A stretch of DNA of 64,000 nucleotides, taken from positions 1,736,001 through 1,800,000 of the forward strand of contig JAHRHY010000013.1 in assembly GCA_019671135.1 (NCBI GenBank), in the 5' to 3' direction. Below, one piece after another: positions 39,591 through 48,891 of the stretch (the stretch's first letter is position 1; each line of letters starts with the position of its first letter). Source of the stretch: Linnemannia hyalina (taxonomy: Eukaryota > Mortierellomycota > Mortierellomycetes > Mortierellales > Mortierellaceae). The notes beneath the pieces were generated by a model, which did not search any database, was not told the DNA's origin, and worked only from the letters and a program-made list of their open reading frames with translations. Made by a program: the position numbers and the translations under genes.

Positions 39591-40232
39591 CTATTTTCCA
39601 TTCTTGTTCTTCAAAACACCATCAAACCAGTCAAGAATCACCTGGGTCAAAAAAATATTTGCGCCCACCGCACAATGGGCTCCAGCACCTTCGTTGGCCT
39701 TGAATTCATAAAGCGTGGCCTTGTTGCCAAGATGGGCCGCGAGGGCTTTGGCCTGACCAGGGAAATAAATGTCGTTTTCGGCGTCTCCGACAAAGACTTT
39801 GGCTTGGACCTTGTCCGTCAACCCAATCAAGTTGTAGGCCTCGGAAAGCTTGTAGTAATCATAAAGACTATGGGTCTTGAACGACCACAGACCCTGCTGC
39901 AGAGCCCAACGCGCCGAGGTGGGGATGCTCTGGTTGTTGAGGAAATGAGTATTGAGGATGTAGTCGAACTCGTCCTTCTTGCCGCCTTTGTAAAGCTCCA
40001 TGAGTTCCGGGGTAAGGTTGTCGGTCAGTGTCTTGCCATAGTCATAGATACCGTCAATGGCGATAACGGCTGCGACGCGATGGTCGAACGCAGCCACTCG
40101 GGTAGCGAGGTAACCTCCAAGGGAGTATCCCAACACGGCGATGGATTTGGGATCCACGTTCTTGAGTGTGAGAGCGTAGTCAATGACTGGACTGGCAGCC
40201 TTTTCCCAGTCGGGGATGAAGCCGATATTCTG
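39591..40232 (-). pseudogene. secreted alpha/beta hydrolase, C-terminal part (gene split by Ty3-type element C)
   Basis: 213 residues from QNIGFIPDWEKAASPVIDYA to LKNKNGK, stop TAG at 39591. Carries the nucleophile elbow GYSLGGYLA (Ser, residue 268 of the rejoined protein), the acid in VGDAENDIYFPGQA and the His in EGAGAHCAVG. The N-terminal part is at 52757-53539. One copy of the duplicated TTCTG rejoins the two exactly in frame (RREQ|NIGF) into 444 residues. The architecture (long helical N-terminal part before the hydrolase core) resembles the FrsA/pseudooxynicotine-hydrolase-like group. No other lesion in either part. Confidence 0.93.
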
Positions 40233-40401
40233 TGTCGCATATTTGCCTGTCTCGGGGGTGTCAGCTAATGTAATTAGGCTAGAGACAGTAATTTAGTCAT
40301 ATGACCAGACACCGACATAAATGGAGGTGTCTGGGCTGTTAACAAAGATCCCTCTCTTGTCTTATCAATTCGATTGTGCGTGACTAGCGTAAAAATTTTC
40401 A
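40233..40401 (+). repeat. 5' LTR of Ty3-type element C
   Basis: 169 bp, TGTCGCATATTTGCC to AAAATTTTCA, base-for-base identical to 52583-52751. Preceded by TTCTG (40228-40232), which also follows the 3' LTR (52752-52756). Confidence 0.97.
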
Positions 40402-41163
40402 TTTTTTTTGATAAATACAACACGGATCGGGATCAGAATCCGTCGAACGATTGACAGGATCCATCCACTCATTTATTTATTCATTCAACCCATTACGAGG
40501 AACACTCCATCAATCTACAGGAGCGATTCAGGACGTAACGGGAGCATTTACGGATCATTACAGAACAGGACCTTTACTGTCAGGATTTTTCTCTATTTTC
40601 AGGATAATCCAACAAGGACAGGATCCTTTTCTTTTATTTGTGGTCATTTCGTGCGTGTATCTGGTCACTAGTGACAAGGTTACAGCAGAGACTGATCATT
40701 AATACGAAGTGTAACAGGCGGTTACTTTCGTTGTTATTATTTGGTTACTATTCTACCTTTTTGTGTTGGAGCTTTCAAGTGCGATCATACATCTGTGTGG
40801 TCATTTGAGGTCTTCATATAACACGGTAGCAGAGATTCATTAGAAAACTCACCGTTAGTTTTGATCAAGGACATTCTTGTTCAAATAAACGCGGGATTCG
40901 TCTTTGTTGGCATTTAGGTGTGCCCTCATCCGAATTCATTTGCATCAGAAAACTTTTAGTTTTTTCTGGGTGTTGTTTTTTATTTTTATTTTGAATCAAG
41001 TGGATCACTGAGCAAAAAAGTACTGGAAGTTGACGTTAGTAGTAACAGTATTATTTTTTCTGGGGTGCAGTCTGGTTGATCATCAGTTTTCAAAAGCTCA
41101 TTTCGTTTTCTGTTTATTCTGCTTGTCTGTTTGTTTTCTTTTCCTTTAATTGGGTCATAGAGA
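40402..41163 (+). other. 5' leader of Ty3-type element C
   Basis: Untranslated leader of 760 bases before the gag ATG; no gene supported. Primer binding must lie here, but no standard site is evident. Confidence 0.6.
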
Positions 41164-43390
41164 ATGGCAGCGAATACGGCAAAGAAGAACGAGGACGTTG
41201 GCAATAAGGTTGTTGGTGCGTTAGATGCACTTACCTTGACGTCGGGACGAGATGAGGGAGCAGGCATGGACGTTGATGTTGACATGCAGGAGACTGTTGG
41301 CTCTGACTTTATGGATGCCCATGCAGCCAGAGGAAAGATGAAGGAGTATTCGATGCAACTGGCGACGTTGACGAGACAGAAGATGCAGTTAGCCGCGCGC
41401 ATCCAAGGGTTGAGCCAAGAGGAGGGCGACCAGGAGCGACCAAAGTTGGCGGAACTAACACGTCAGATCGCTGAGGCCAAGACCGCGATGAACGAGTGGA
41501 ATGTCATGCTGGATGACCTAGAGAGTGCTGAGAGGTCCATGGGGAGGACGGCATTCTCTAGTGTTGTGACCAGAGAGGAGAATGAGGAGTTGGGGGTTAA
41601 GAAGGGTGGAAAGATTGACGAGATCAAGTTGTCGAATGAGTTTCCGCGTTACCATCGGTTGGTCGAGGCTCATCTGCTTCCTGTTCTTGACATCAAGATC
41701 CACGGTCCCTTGATTACCAACGTCCGAGAGTTCCTGTACGAATTCCATAGAATAGGAGTAACAAAGTTCACGACGGGCGGGTTCGATGAGAGATGTTCAA
41801 GGTTGTTGTGCTTGGCGAATATGGATCGCAAAGCGTCTGATGCCATGAATGCAGTCTTGAGTCGTGACCCTGAAGGAAAGTGGCCGTGGGCGAGATGCGA
41901 GAAAGTGTTTGTGGAGAGTGCTATGACGCAGACTGAGAGAACAGATGAGGTTGAGAAGGTGATCAAGATGGGGTTAGAACGAGGTGAATCGTACAAGCAG
42001 TACTACCATCGGATGAAGAGGTTGATGGATGTGTACCAAGTCAAGGACTTACCCAAGTTCGCTGATTTGTTATTCTTGCTGCAGAGAGCGGTCGACCCGA
42101 GCGTTCTTACGATGATCTTGTTACAGAAGCGCATTGCGGTCCTTGAGGGGATGCTGGGTGTGGCACCTGATGAAACAACCTTCGAGTCTTATATGGACAG
42201 TTTGCAGCATATGCAGGGACCCGCAGACAGTGATGAGTGGGCACCGGTTATTTTGGAGAGGAGACGATTGACCGGGGCTGCAGATAACGAAGCAGCGAGG
42301 CAGGCCCAGAGTTTAAAGGATAAGCTCATCAACCAGCAGAAGAGGGCAGCGGCAGCAGCAACGCTTGCGACGACAAGTGGAACGCGTGTCGGGGGGACTA
42401 CTGGTGGTAGCATCAACCAAGTTCCTACAGCGGGTGACAGTTCGGTCCAGAAGGGGAATGCTGGATTCGGCGGTCAACGTGGCGCCTTCGGTAATGGTAG
42501 TGGTTCTGGTGCGCCTAGAGGTCGAGGAGGCAGTCATGGTCGTGGAGGTTACAAGAGGAACTTCAACCGTGGACACCATCCTTATCCTGGCAGAGGAAAC
42601 AGCAATGGTAAGCTAAACCACACTGTTGAGTATGATGATGCATCTGAAGAAAAAGTTGAAGTAGATGGTGGTGAGATGTCTGTTGTCGACCAAGATGTCG
42701 TTGAGATGAGTAACGAAAATGGTGACGTCACCGAAGTCGAACATGACCGCATGACTAACGACGCGTCTTTCATTCTGCATTCCAAACAGGTGGAAACAAG
42801 CAGTGAGATGCAACAAACTGATGTACATGAACTGGAGGAGCAGTCGCACAGTTTAACAGAAGTAGTCATAGTGAATGAAACAACAACTGACGAGAAGAAT
42901 GTCAGTGACATCAACCCACGGAGTGAAACAGTGAAGAAGAGAAAGAAGAAAAAGAAGAATGCAAAGGGTATTGCGAAAATCGAATTGAAGAGCAAACTGC
43001 GTGGTGAATCCGGTTTGGGTATGAGAGTTCATGTAGGTCCATTGCCGATGCATCCTCTCGACGGGGGGGAAGGTAGCGGTGATGCTAAAGTGGCTGTCGA
43101 CCAAGCAAAGGTGAAGTATGGAGCTATGGGCATTGTTAAAGAAGGAAGAGATAATGCACCGGCCGAGTACAACATCGAGGATGTAGTAGACGACGAGTAC
43201 CTAAGGGCCTTCGAAAGATTTTCAATTAGTGATAACCCAGTGTCAGACGCATGTGATGGTTACCCATTATTCTCCTTTGGAGAGAAGGACTTTGAGTTAG
43301 TACACAAGCACTATGGTTCAAGTAAACGAAAACATCAGCCGGATAATCGACTGTTTGTTCCTGTTTATCTTAATCAAGAGCGACATCTTG
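41164..43390 (+). pseudogene. Ty3-type element C gag-pol polyprotein, gag part (interrupted)
   Basis: ATG at 41164 (MAANTAKKNEDVGN). A helical N region, a retrotransposon Gag domain (about residues 150-400; e.g. EFLYEFHRIGVTKFTTGGF, ESYKQYYHRMKRLMDVYQV), then an Arg/Gly-rich basic segment (GAPRGRGGSHGRGGYKRN) instead of a zinc knuckle, an acidic Ser/Thr/Glu stretch, and a Lys-rich patch (KKRKKKKKNAKG). The frame runs to ERHL, where the DDE transposon is inserted at CTTG (43387-43390), and resumes at 48892 with ALIDTGATHSFIS. Gag and pol are in one frame with no frameshift, and the rejoined protein would have 1,868 residues. Confidence 0.93.
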
Positions 43391-43884
43391 GGAGGCCTTT
43401 CAAGTCCAAATTATCATATGGTGTTTGTTACATCTCTGCAGATCTTGACGATATCCACCGCGTCCATTAGAGGAGAATGTATATATGATACCAAGCATAT
43501 AAGACAACCATTGTAACATTTTTTGTTTAACTATCCTACTAAACACCAACCTATTTTCCAAACAACAAAGTCTTCTTATTTTTCGCACACCAAACTCTTG
43601 AATATGTCCATCTACTATTAACCTGTAACCCTCACTGCAAGATTCGACAGAGTAGTTCTTGTATGTGATCATCTAAAGCACTTGTATTCCCAACTGTATC
43701 TTTGTCGTGAAATACAGGGGAGAGATTACATTTTAAAAATTCTTGTGCTGTCTATTGCTATTTTATTCTGTGTTCTGTTGCCCACTATGAAGAGATATGC
43801 CAGTTATGGAAGTCAACACTCCGTTCCTTGGACTTTGGATATTTTTTATATGCCTTTTTATATCCTCTGCACATGAAGGGGCCG
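43391..43884 (+). repeat. R repeat, upstream copy of DDE transposon 1
   Basis: 494 bp, identical to 48394-48887. Followed by CTACCGAATAAAATAT and the transposase gene 70 bp on, so R probably supplies the transposase promoter. Contains the 90-codon antisense frame (43400-43672). Confidence 0.97.
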
Positions 43885-43956
43885 CTACCGAATAAAATAT
43901 AAAAATATATTTGTATTCTCAACTATGTGCTTGCTGTATGATAGATACCATCATAC

Positions 43957-45303
43957 ATGCTGTTGTGTATACAGTTAAGTATAAGCCTTTTTAAAAAATT
44001 GTTATTGTTGGTTAACGTCATGACAATCCAATACATAAATATTATTATGGATCTAACAAAACACTTCCAACAACTGCTTGATGACCATTGGACTTTCCTC
44101 AACGCTGGATGGCCAACAATTACACCACGTAATAATCATCGTACTGTAAGCAAGGAAATTGGGTATATGCCAGAAATAAAAGAAACCCTAAATCGACGCC
44201 TTGGTCCTATTCCAGTGTACTTCTTTCTTGTTGACATCTGGCCAAAGGTTAAGTATCCTGGTCCATACAAAGAAGTGGAGAAAGGTCTTTTAATGCTCTA
44301 CCATCTTGTCAAAGGACTGTCTATGGAAGCAATGGAACCACACATGCCAAAAAGTAGTTTTCATGCAATGCACTCTGTGTTTTATAAGAAAGAATATACT
44401 TTGCACAACAAGTACATCACCAACTGTATTGCAACAATGTTCTCCACAATTAAAATACGCCTTTTGTCTGCAAAGGAAAAGAATCCTCCATTATTTAAGC
44501 ATGTTACATTGCATCTTGATGGTCATGATACAAGAGCAACATACAAAGGTGAGAGTAGTGCTGATATGTACTCTTACAAGCTGAAAAAGTCAGGATTACG
44601 CACACAGGTAGCAATGGATTGTAATGGCATGGCTTTATTTGTCTCCAAATCTGCATCTTGCAAGAACAATGCTGATGGAACAATGCTGCTAACGATGAAG
44701 TTGGACAAGAGAGTGCATGAGATGGATTGCATTGCTCTCGATGGAGGGTATCCACAGTTCTTAAGGAGGCTTATAGATGAGTCTGATACTCTTAAAGTCC
44801 AAAATTTCGCTCATCCATACCGTAAACAGAAGAACAAGGAACTTACACAGGAAGAAGCGTTATACAATACCACCTTTGGTAGTTTCCGCTCGCAGATGGA
44901 ATCTCTGTTTGCAGACCTTGGTTCCACATTTGAGAAACACAACAACCGTACTCCTGTGTTGGTGGATAAGAAACAAACATATAATTTGCAGTTGAAGTTA
45001 TCTTTGTTACTCTTAAACATGAAAAAGATGGTTGCTTTGTTGAAGATTTCTGCAGAACCAATTCATACAGCTTGGCTTCGCGAAGGATTCGAGTATCCGA
45101 CAACAGAGAACGACGTTGAGCAACCAATGGGATATGTTGATGTTGGTGCGCTAGTGGAGGATGGAAATACAATGGCACAACTCCAGAACAAATTTCTTGG
45201 TATTAAACTTCATGGTAATGTTGATGAGGACCAGTACTCTGATGAGGACACACCAATGGATCCACCAGTAATACTGCAACCCGGCCTTTCCATTGCGCTT
45301 TGA
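43957..45303 (+). CDS. DDE transposase (DDE_Tnp_4 / Harbinger-like), copy 1
   Basis: 448 residues, ATG at 43957; a later start (MTIQYINIIMDL, residue 22) is equally plausible. The catalytic core fits the DDE_Tnp_4 pattern: HLDGHDTRATYKG (Asp188, with Asp191 close by), a strand-turn YSYKLKKSGLRTQVAMDCNG, CIALDGGYPQFL (Asp262), NFAHPYRKQKNKEL and YNTTFGSFRSQMESLFADLG (Glu315), with the Arg-x-x-(V/M)-Glu arrangement found in Harbinger transposases. Asp to Asp is 74 residues and Asp to Glu 53. The N-terminal 180 residues (DDHWTFLNAGWPTITPRNNH ...) show no finger or helix-turn-helix I can name. Predicted to cut and join the transposon ends. Intact and nearly identical to copy 2. Confidence 0.85.
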   Translation: MLLCIQLSISLFKKLLLLVNVMTIQYINIIMDLTKHFQQLLDDHWTFLNAGWPTITPRNNHRTVSKEIGYMPEIKETLNRRLGPIPVYFFLVDIWPKVKYPGPYKEVEKGLLMLYHLVKGLSMEAMEPHMPKSSFHAMHSVFYKKEYTLHNKYITNCIATMFSTIKIRLLSAKEKNPPLFKHVTLHLDGHDTRATYKGESSADMYSYKLKKSGLRTQVAMDCNGMALFVSKSASCKNNADGTMLLTMKLDKRVHEMDCIALDGGYPQFLRRLIDESDTLKVQNFAHPYRKQKNKELTQEEALYNTTFGSFRSQMESLFADLGSTFEKHNNRTPVLVDKKQTYNLQLKLSLLLLNMKKMVALLKISAEPIHTAWLREGFEYPTTENDVEQPMGYVDVGALVEDGNTMAQLQNKFLGIKLHGNVDEDQYSDEDTPMDPPVILQPGLSIAL

Positions 45304-46023
45304 GGTACGTAGTACGAAGCGACAAATGGATGTTAATGGTAATTTGTAGACTTATTGCAGGTTTTTAAAAGAATAGACATACATAGCCTATTTAGTCAGC
45401 GTTGAGATACGGTATTAACTGCCTAGACGCTAATATGCACCGGTATCTATTATTAAAAGTCATGGTATTATTGTAGTAGATCGGATGCTATTCTATGCTA
45501 TTCTACAACATTCCTTTTTATTTAACAAAGAGGATAAACACATGTACAAACCTACGTCATAAAAGAATACATAAACACATGTACAAACCTACGTCATAAA
45601 AGAATACTACATTCTTAACCATTTTTAAACCCCGTCTTTAACGCCAAGCAGTCTTAATAAGCAAGATCTACGTCATACGAGGAACACTACGTTATTAACC
45701 ACTTAGATGCCTTTTTAAAACTCTTTTGTTACTAAGCGCCAAGCAGTGTTAATAAGCAAGCGCTATTAATATCCAGTGTGGCAGTGTCCCATGAATTAGT
45801 ATAAATAAAGGACTCCACTTCCCTCTTGCTTAATCTTTATCTTATCTAGTAACCAACCAACCATTATCCATATCTATACAACCATCCATACCTATACAAC
45901 CATCTTTTATTGCAATTCTTTATATCAGTGTACTAAGCAGCTGCAATCTACCACACATAAACTGAAAGCTCATTCACACCCACCATACCACAAGTACAAT
46001 CTATATCGTTCATATCCAAAAAC
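45304..46023 (+). promoter_or_regulatory. spacer and promoter between the two transposon genes, copy 1
   Basis: No gene seen. TATAAATA at 45800-45807 matches copy 2 (21130-21137) in sequence and distance to the next ATG (about 220 bp). A 38-bp tandem duplication (ACACATGTACAAACCTACGT ..., 45538-45610) is absent from copy 2. ORF2 leader is AC-rich. Confidence 0.6.
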
Positions 46024-48270
46024 ATGCAGTACGTTCAGCTTACAATCGAGCTCATCACCAAGGCCTTCGAGACATTTTCTTCTAAGAAGGGAGTGGAGTT
46101 TACCAAGAAAGATGCAAATAAGATCTTTAAGGCGCTTGATGAGGATGAGGGAGTAGAGAGATACTACTTTTGTGGTGCAAAGTGCACCAAGTCCAAGCGC
46201 AAATGCATGAAGGAAGTTGATGATGAAGGCATGCATTGTTATGTCCACGATCCTGCGCGCAAGTGTCAAGGCACAACCATTAAGGGCGCTAATTGTGGTA
46301 GTGTAGCCAAACTTGGTGAAACATACTGTGGACGTCATCGAGAGCAGCATAAAGGTCATATGAAAAGCAGTAACAATAAGGCACCTGCCAACAAGCGTAC
46401 CAAGTCTTCCAAGATAACCAAGAAGACACATACTCCTGAGTTTGTCCCTTCAGATGATGATATGACTTCCGAGGATGAAGAACCAAAGAAGCGAAAGAGA
46501 AACAAGCAGGAGTCATCGGATGAGGAGCCGTCCGATGATGATGAAGAAGATATAATTGCCGTCTCCTTTCCGTTGAGTCCAAAGGTAGTTGACATAACGT
46601 CCAAGAAAAATGTACCACTCGCTAATACAGGCATATGGATGCGTTATGCAACTAATCCAGCTTTCCTGTATGCAAAAAACTATACTGTAAATGGCAAGTA
46701 CATTATTAAGCTGAAGGAAAAGGACCTCTACATTGTATTGTGTCCACCTGAGCTCATGGGGAAAAATCTTCCTGTACCGAAATTATCTGACAAAGAGGTA
46801 CGTATATTACAAAAGATGGGACTCCAAGAGGCAACTCCTGCTGATGTAGAAAAAATAGAAGAGTCTTCTGCTGATGAGAATTCTGACGATGATACAGATG
46901 ATGGTGATACGTCTGATGATGCTGGCTCTGACGATGATTCCCCTGATGATAAAGACTCTGATGATGGCAAGTCCAATAACAGACCTGATGTAGAATCTGG
47001 AGATGATACCTCTAAGGATAACCCTGATGAAAAACTATCTCATAAAAAGTCATCTAAGGATGATGAGAAGAAGACTTCTCGAAAGAAAAGGCATTCAGAG
47101 ATGCCCAAAAATGCAGAGCCATCTTCTAATGTAGACGTTTCTAAGGATGGAAAAGATGAACATACATTTGCACTGGCCACAACGGTGCATAACATTAGAT
47201 CAGAGAAAGACATAGCACGTGCGAAGGACAGAGGATGGATGATTCATCCTAATAACGACATGCTTGAGTATGCAACTAAGTTTACGATGAATGGCAAGTA
47301 CATTGTCAGGCTATCTGGAAAGAATACATACGTTGGCCTGTTTACGCTTGATGCTCTGCGCGGTGTCGGTGATGTTCCAGAGTTGGATATCTTGGAACGC
47401 TCCATGCTTAGCAAGATGAAACTTCAACCATTGTCTGATGAAGAGAGAAAGACGCTTTTCAACGAGGAGATCGAAGTAGAAGAAGAAGTACCAGTAGAAG
47501 GACCAACAGATAAATCCAAGGTGATATGGAAAAAACTTAACAAGTACTTGGAATATTCCGAGAATGTACTTGTAAATGGAATGCACATTCTCAAGATGCG
47601 CAAAAAAGACACTGTAATCGGCTTGATGACTGATGACCATATTGCTGCAGAGAATGTAGAGTGTCATTCTCTTAGCCAGAAGGAAAAAGAGAAGTTGTTT
47701 GCTATGGGATTTAAACCGCATGAGCATAAGCAAAGCTTGCCACAGAAAGATGAGAGCACATGTGAGGATGATAAAGATGCTGAGGGCGATAAAGATGCTG
47801 AGGATGACAAAGATGCGGTGGGTGATAAAGATGCTGAAGATGACAAAGATGCTGAGGGTGATAACGATGCTGAGGATGACAAAGATGCTGAGGGTGATAA
47901 CGATGCTGAAGATGATAAAGATGCTGAGGATGATAAAGATGCTGAGGATGTTATGTGGAAAAGGTACCCTAAAGATAAAAGCTCCTCGGGTATAATCGTC
48001 ATAGATAAAGACGAAATTAAATGGACAACATGTTCGTTTGACAAGAAGCATGAATATGCAACCAACTACCTTTTCGACGGATGTCATCTGCTCAAGAGGT
48101 ACGAAGAGGACATTATTGTTGGACTGCTGTATAAGATACCTGCAAACGGTGACAGTAACTATAGTCGAGACAAATTTACCAACAACAAACAAAAGCAGAA
48201 GTTAATTGCCATGGGGTTCACGATCGAGGAATTGCCTAAATTGTACTCTCCAGATGTAAAGTTTTGGTAG
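46024..48270 (+). CDS. transposon-encoded Cys/His-cluster repeat protein, copy 1
   Basis: 748 residues, ATG at 46024, no introns. Same family as 21349-23610: helical N terminus, Cys/His cluster at residues 49-110 (CGAKCTKSKRKC, CYVHDPARKC, GANCG, YCGRH), basic KKRKRNK, and acidic Ser/Asp linkers. It has four copies of the 65-residue domain (starts about 200, 403, 500 and 665): each begins with a W or Y and a few polar residues, then EYA..(F/Y).(V/F)(N/D)G.(H/Y)I(L/V), a Lys-rich turn, (I/V)(V/I)GL, and ends in KEK.(L/I).AMGF-like sequence. A DDKDAEG-type acidic tandem repeat lies at residues 580-645. The last third differs from copy 2, which has a helical end instead of the fourth domain. Function unknown; its conservation next to the transposase suggests a DNA-binding or regulatory partner. 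Confidence 0.9.
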   Translation: MQYVQLTIELITKAFETFSSKKGVEFTKKDANKIFKALDEDEGVERYYFCGAKCTKSKRKCMKEVDDEGMHCYVHDPARKCQGTTIKGANCGSVAKLGETYCGRHREQHKGHMKSSNNKAPANKRTKSSKITKKTHTPEFVPSDDDMTSEDEEPKKRKRNKQESSDEEPSDDDEEDIIAVSFPLSPKVVDITSKKNVPLANTGIWMRYATNPAFLYAKNYTVNGKYIIKLKEKDLYIVLCPPELMGKNLPVPKLSDKEVRILQKMGLQEATPADVEKIEESSADENSDDDTDDGDTSDDAGSDDDSPDDKDSDDGKSNNRPDVESGDDTSKDNPDEKLSHKKSSKDDEKKTSRKKRHSEMPKNAEPSSNVDVSKDGKDEHTFALATTVHNIRSEKDIARAKDRGWMIHPNNDMLEYATKFTMNGKYIVRLSGKNTYVGLFTLDALRGVGDVPELDILERSMLSKMKLQPLSDEERKTLFNEEIEVEEEVPVEGPTDKSKVIWKKLNKYLEYSENVLVNGMHILKMRKKDTVIGLMTDDHIAAENVECHSLSQKEKEKLFAMGFKPHEHKQSLPQKDESTCEDDKDAEGDKDAEDDKDAVGDKDAEDDKDAEGDNDAEDDKDAEGDNDAEDDKDAEDDKDAEDVMWKRYPKDKSSSGIIVIDKDEIKWTTCSFDKKHEYATNYLFDGCHLLKRYEEDIIVGLLYKIPANGDSNYSRDKFTNNKQKQKLIAMGFTIEELPKLYSPDVKFW

Positions 48271-48393
48271 TTGTTGAGACAGATGAAGAGTAGATATTTT
48301 AAAAACTATCCAATTGTCAACAGTTGGCATTTGTGGTTGTATATATAGCATGAACTTTTTAAAAATGTAACATGTCTTCGACACTTCCACCTA

Positions 48394-48887
48394 GGAGGCC
48401 TTTCAAGTCCAAATTATCATATGGTGTTTGTTACATCTCTGCAGATCTTGACGATATCCACCGCGTCCATTAGAGGAGAATGTATATATGATACCAAGCA
48501 TATAAGACAACCATTGTAACATTTTTTGTTTAACTATCCTACTAAACACCAACCTATTTTCCAAACAACAAAGTCTTCTTATTTTTCGCACACCAAACTC
48601 TTGAATATGTCCATCTACTATTAACCTGTAACCCTCACTGCAAGATTCGACAGAGTAGTTCTTGTATGTGATCATCTAAAGCACTTGTATTCCCAACTGT
48701 ATCTTTGTCGTGAAATACAGGGGAGAGATTACATTTTAAAAATTCTTGTGCTGTCTATTGCTATTTTATTCTGTGTTCTGTTGCCCACTATGAAGAGATA
48801 TGCCAGTTATGGAAGTCAACACTCCGTTCCTTGGACTTTGGATATTTTTTATATGCCTTTTTATATCCTCTGCACATGAAGGGGCCG
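48394..48887 (+). repeat. R repeat, downstream copy of DDE transposon 1
   Basis: Identical over 494 bp to 43391-43884 and in the same orientation; the 123 bp between the second gene and this repeat hold nothing recognisable. Confidence 0.97.
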
Positions 48888-48891
48888 CTTG

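Larger units (their letters stand above)
43391..48887 (+). mobile_element. DDE transposon with long direct terminal repeats, copy 1 (complete, 5,497 bp)
   Basis: Two identical 494-bp direct repeats (R) enclose two intact genes: a DDE transposase and the Cys/His-cluster repeat protein. Flanked by CTTG on both sides (43387-43390, 48888-48891). Removing the element with one CTTG restores the gag-pol frame of the host element. Ends are GGAGGCCTTTC and GAAGGGGCCG; the outer 11 bases are only loosely inverted copies of one another. Since the right flank always starts CT, the duplication could be scored as 2-4 bp. No reverse transcriptase or integrase inside. Confidence 0.95.

Noticed and set aside
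40402..40440. A tRNA primer-binding site right after the 5' LTR of element C
   Set aside because: The sequence is a T-run followed by GATAAATACAACACGG, with no TGG start; not called.
43391..48887. R repeats as LTRs of a retrotransposon
   Set aside because: No RT, protease or integrase between them, ends are not TG...CA, and the enclosed gene has a DDE transposase core.
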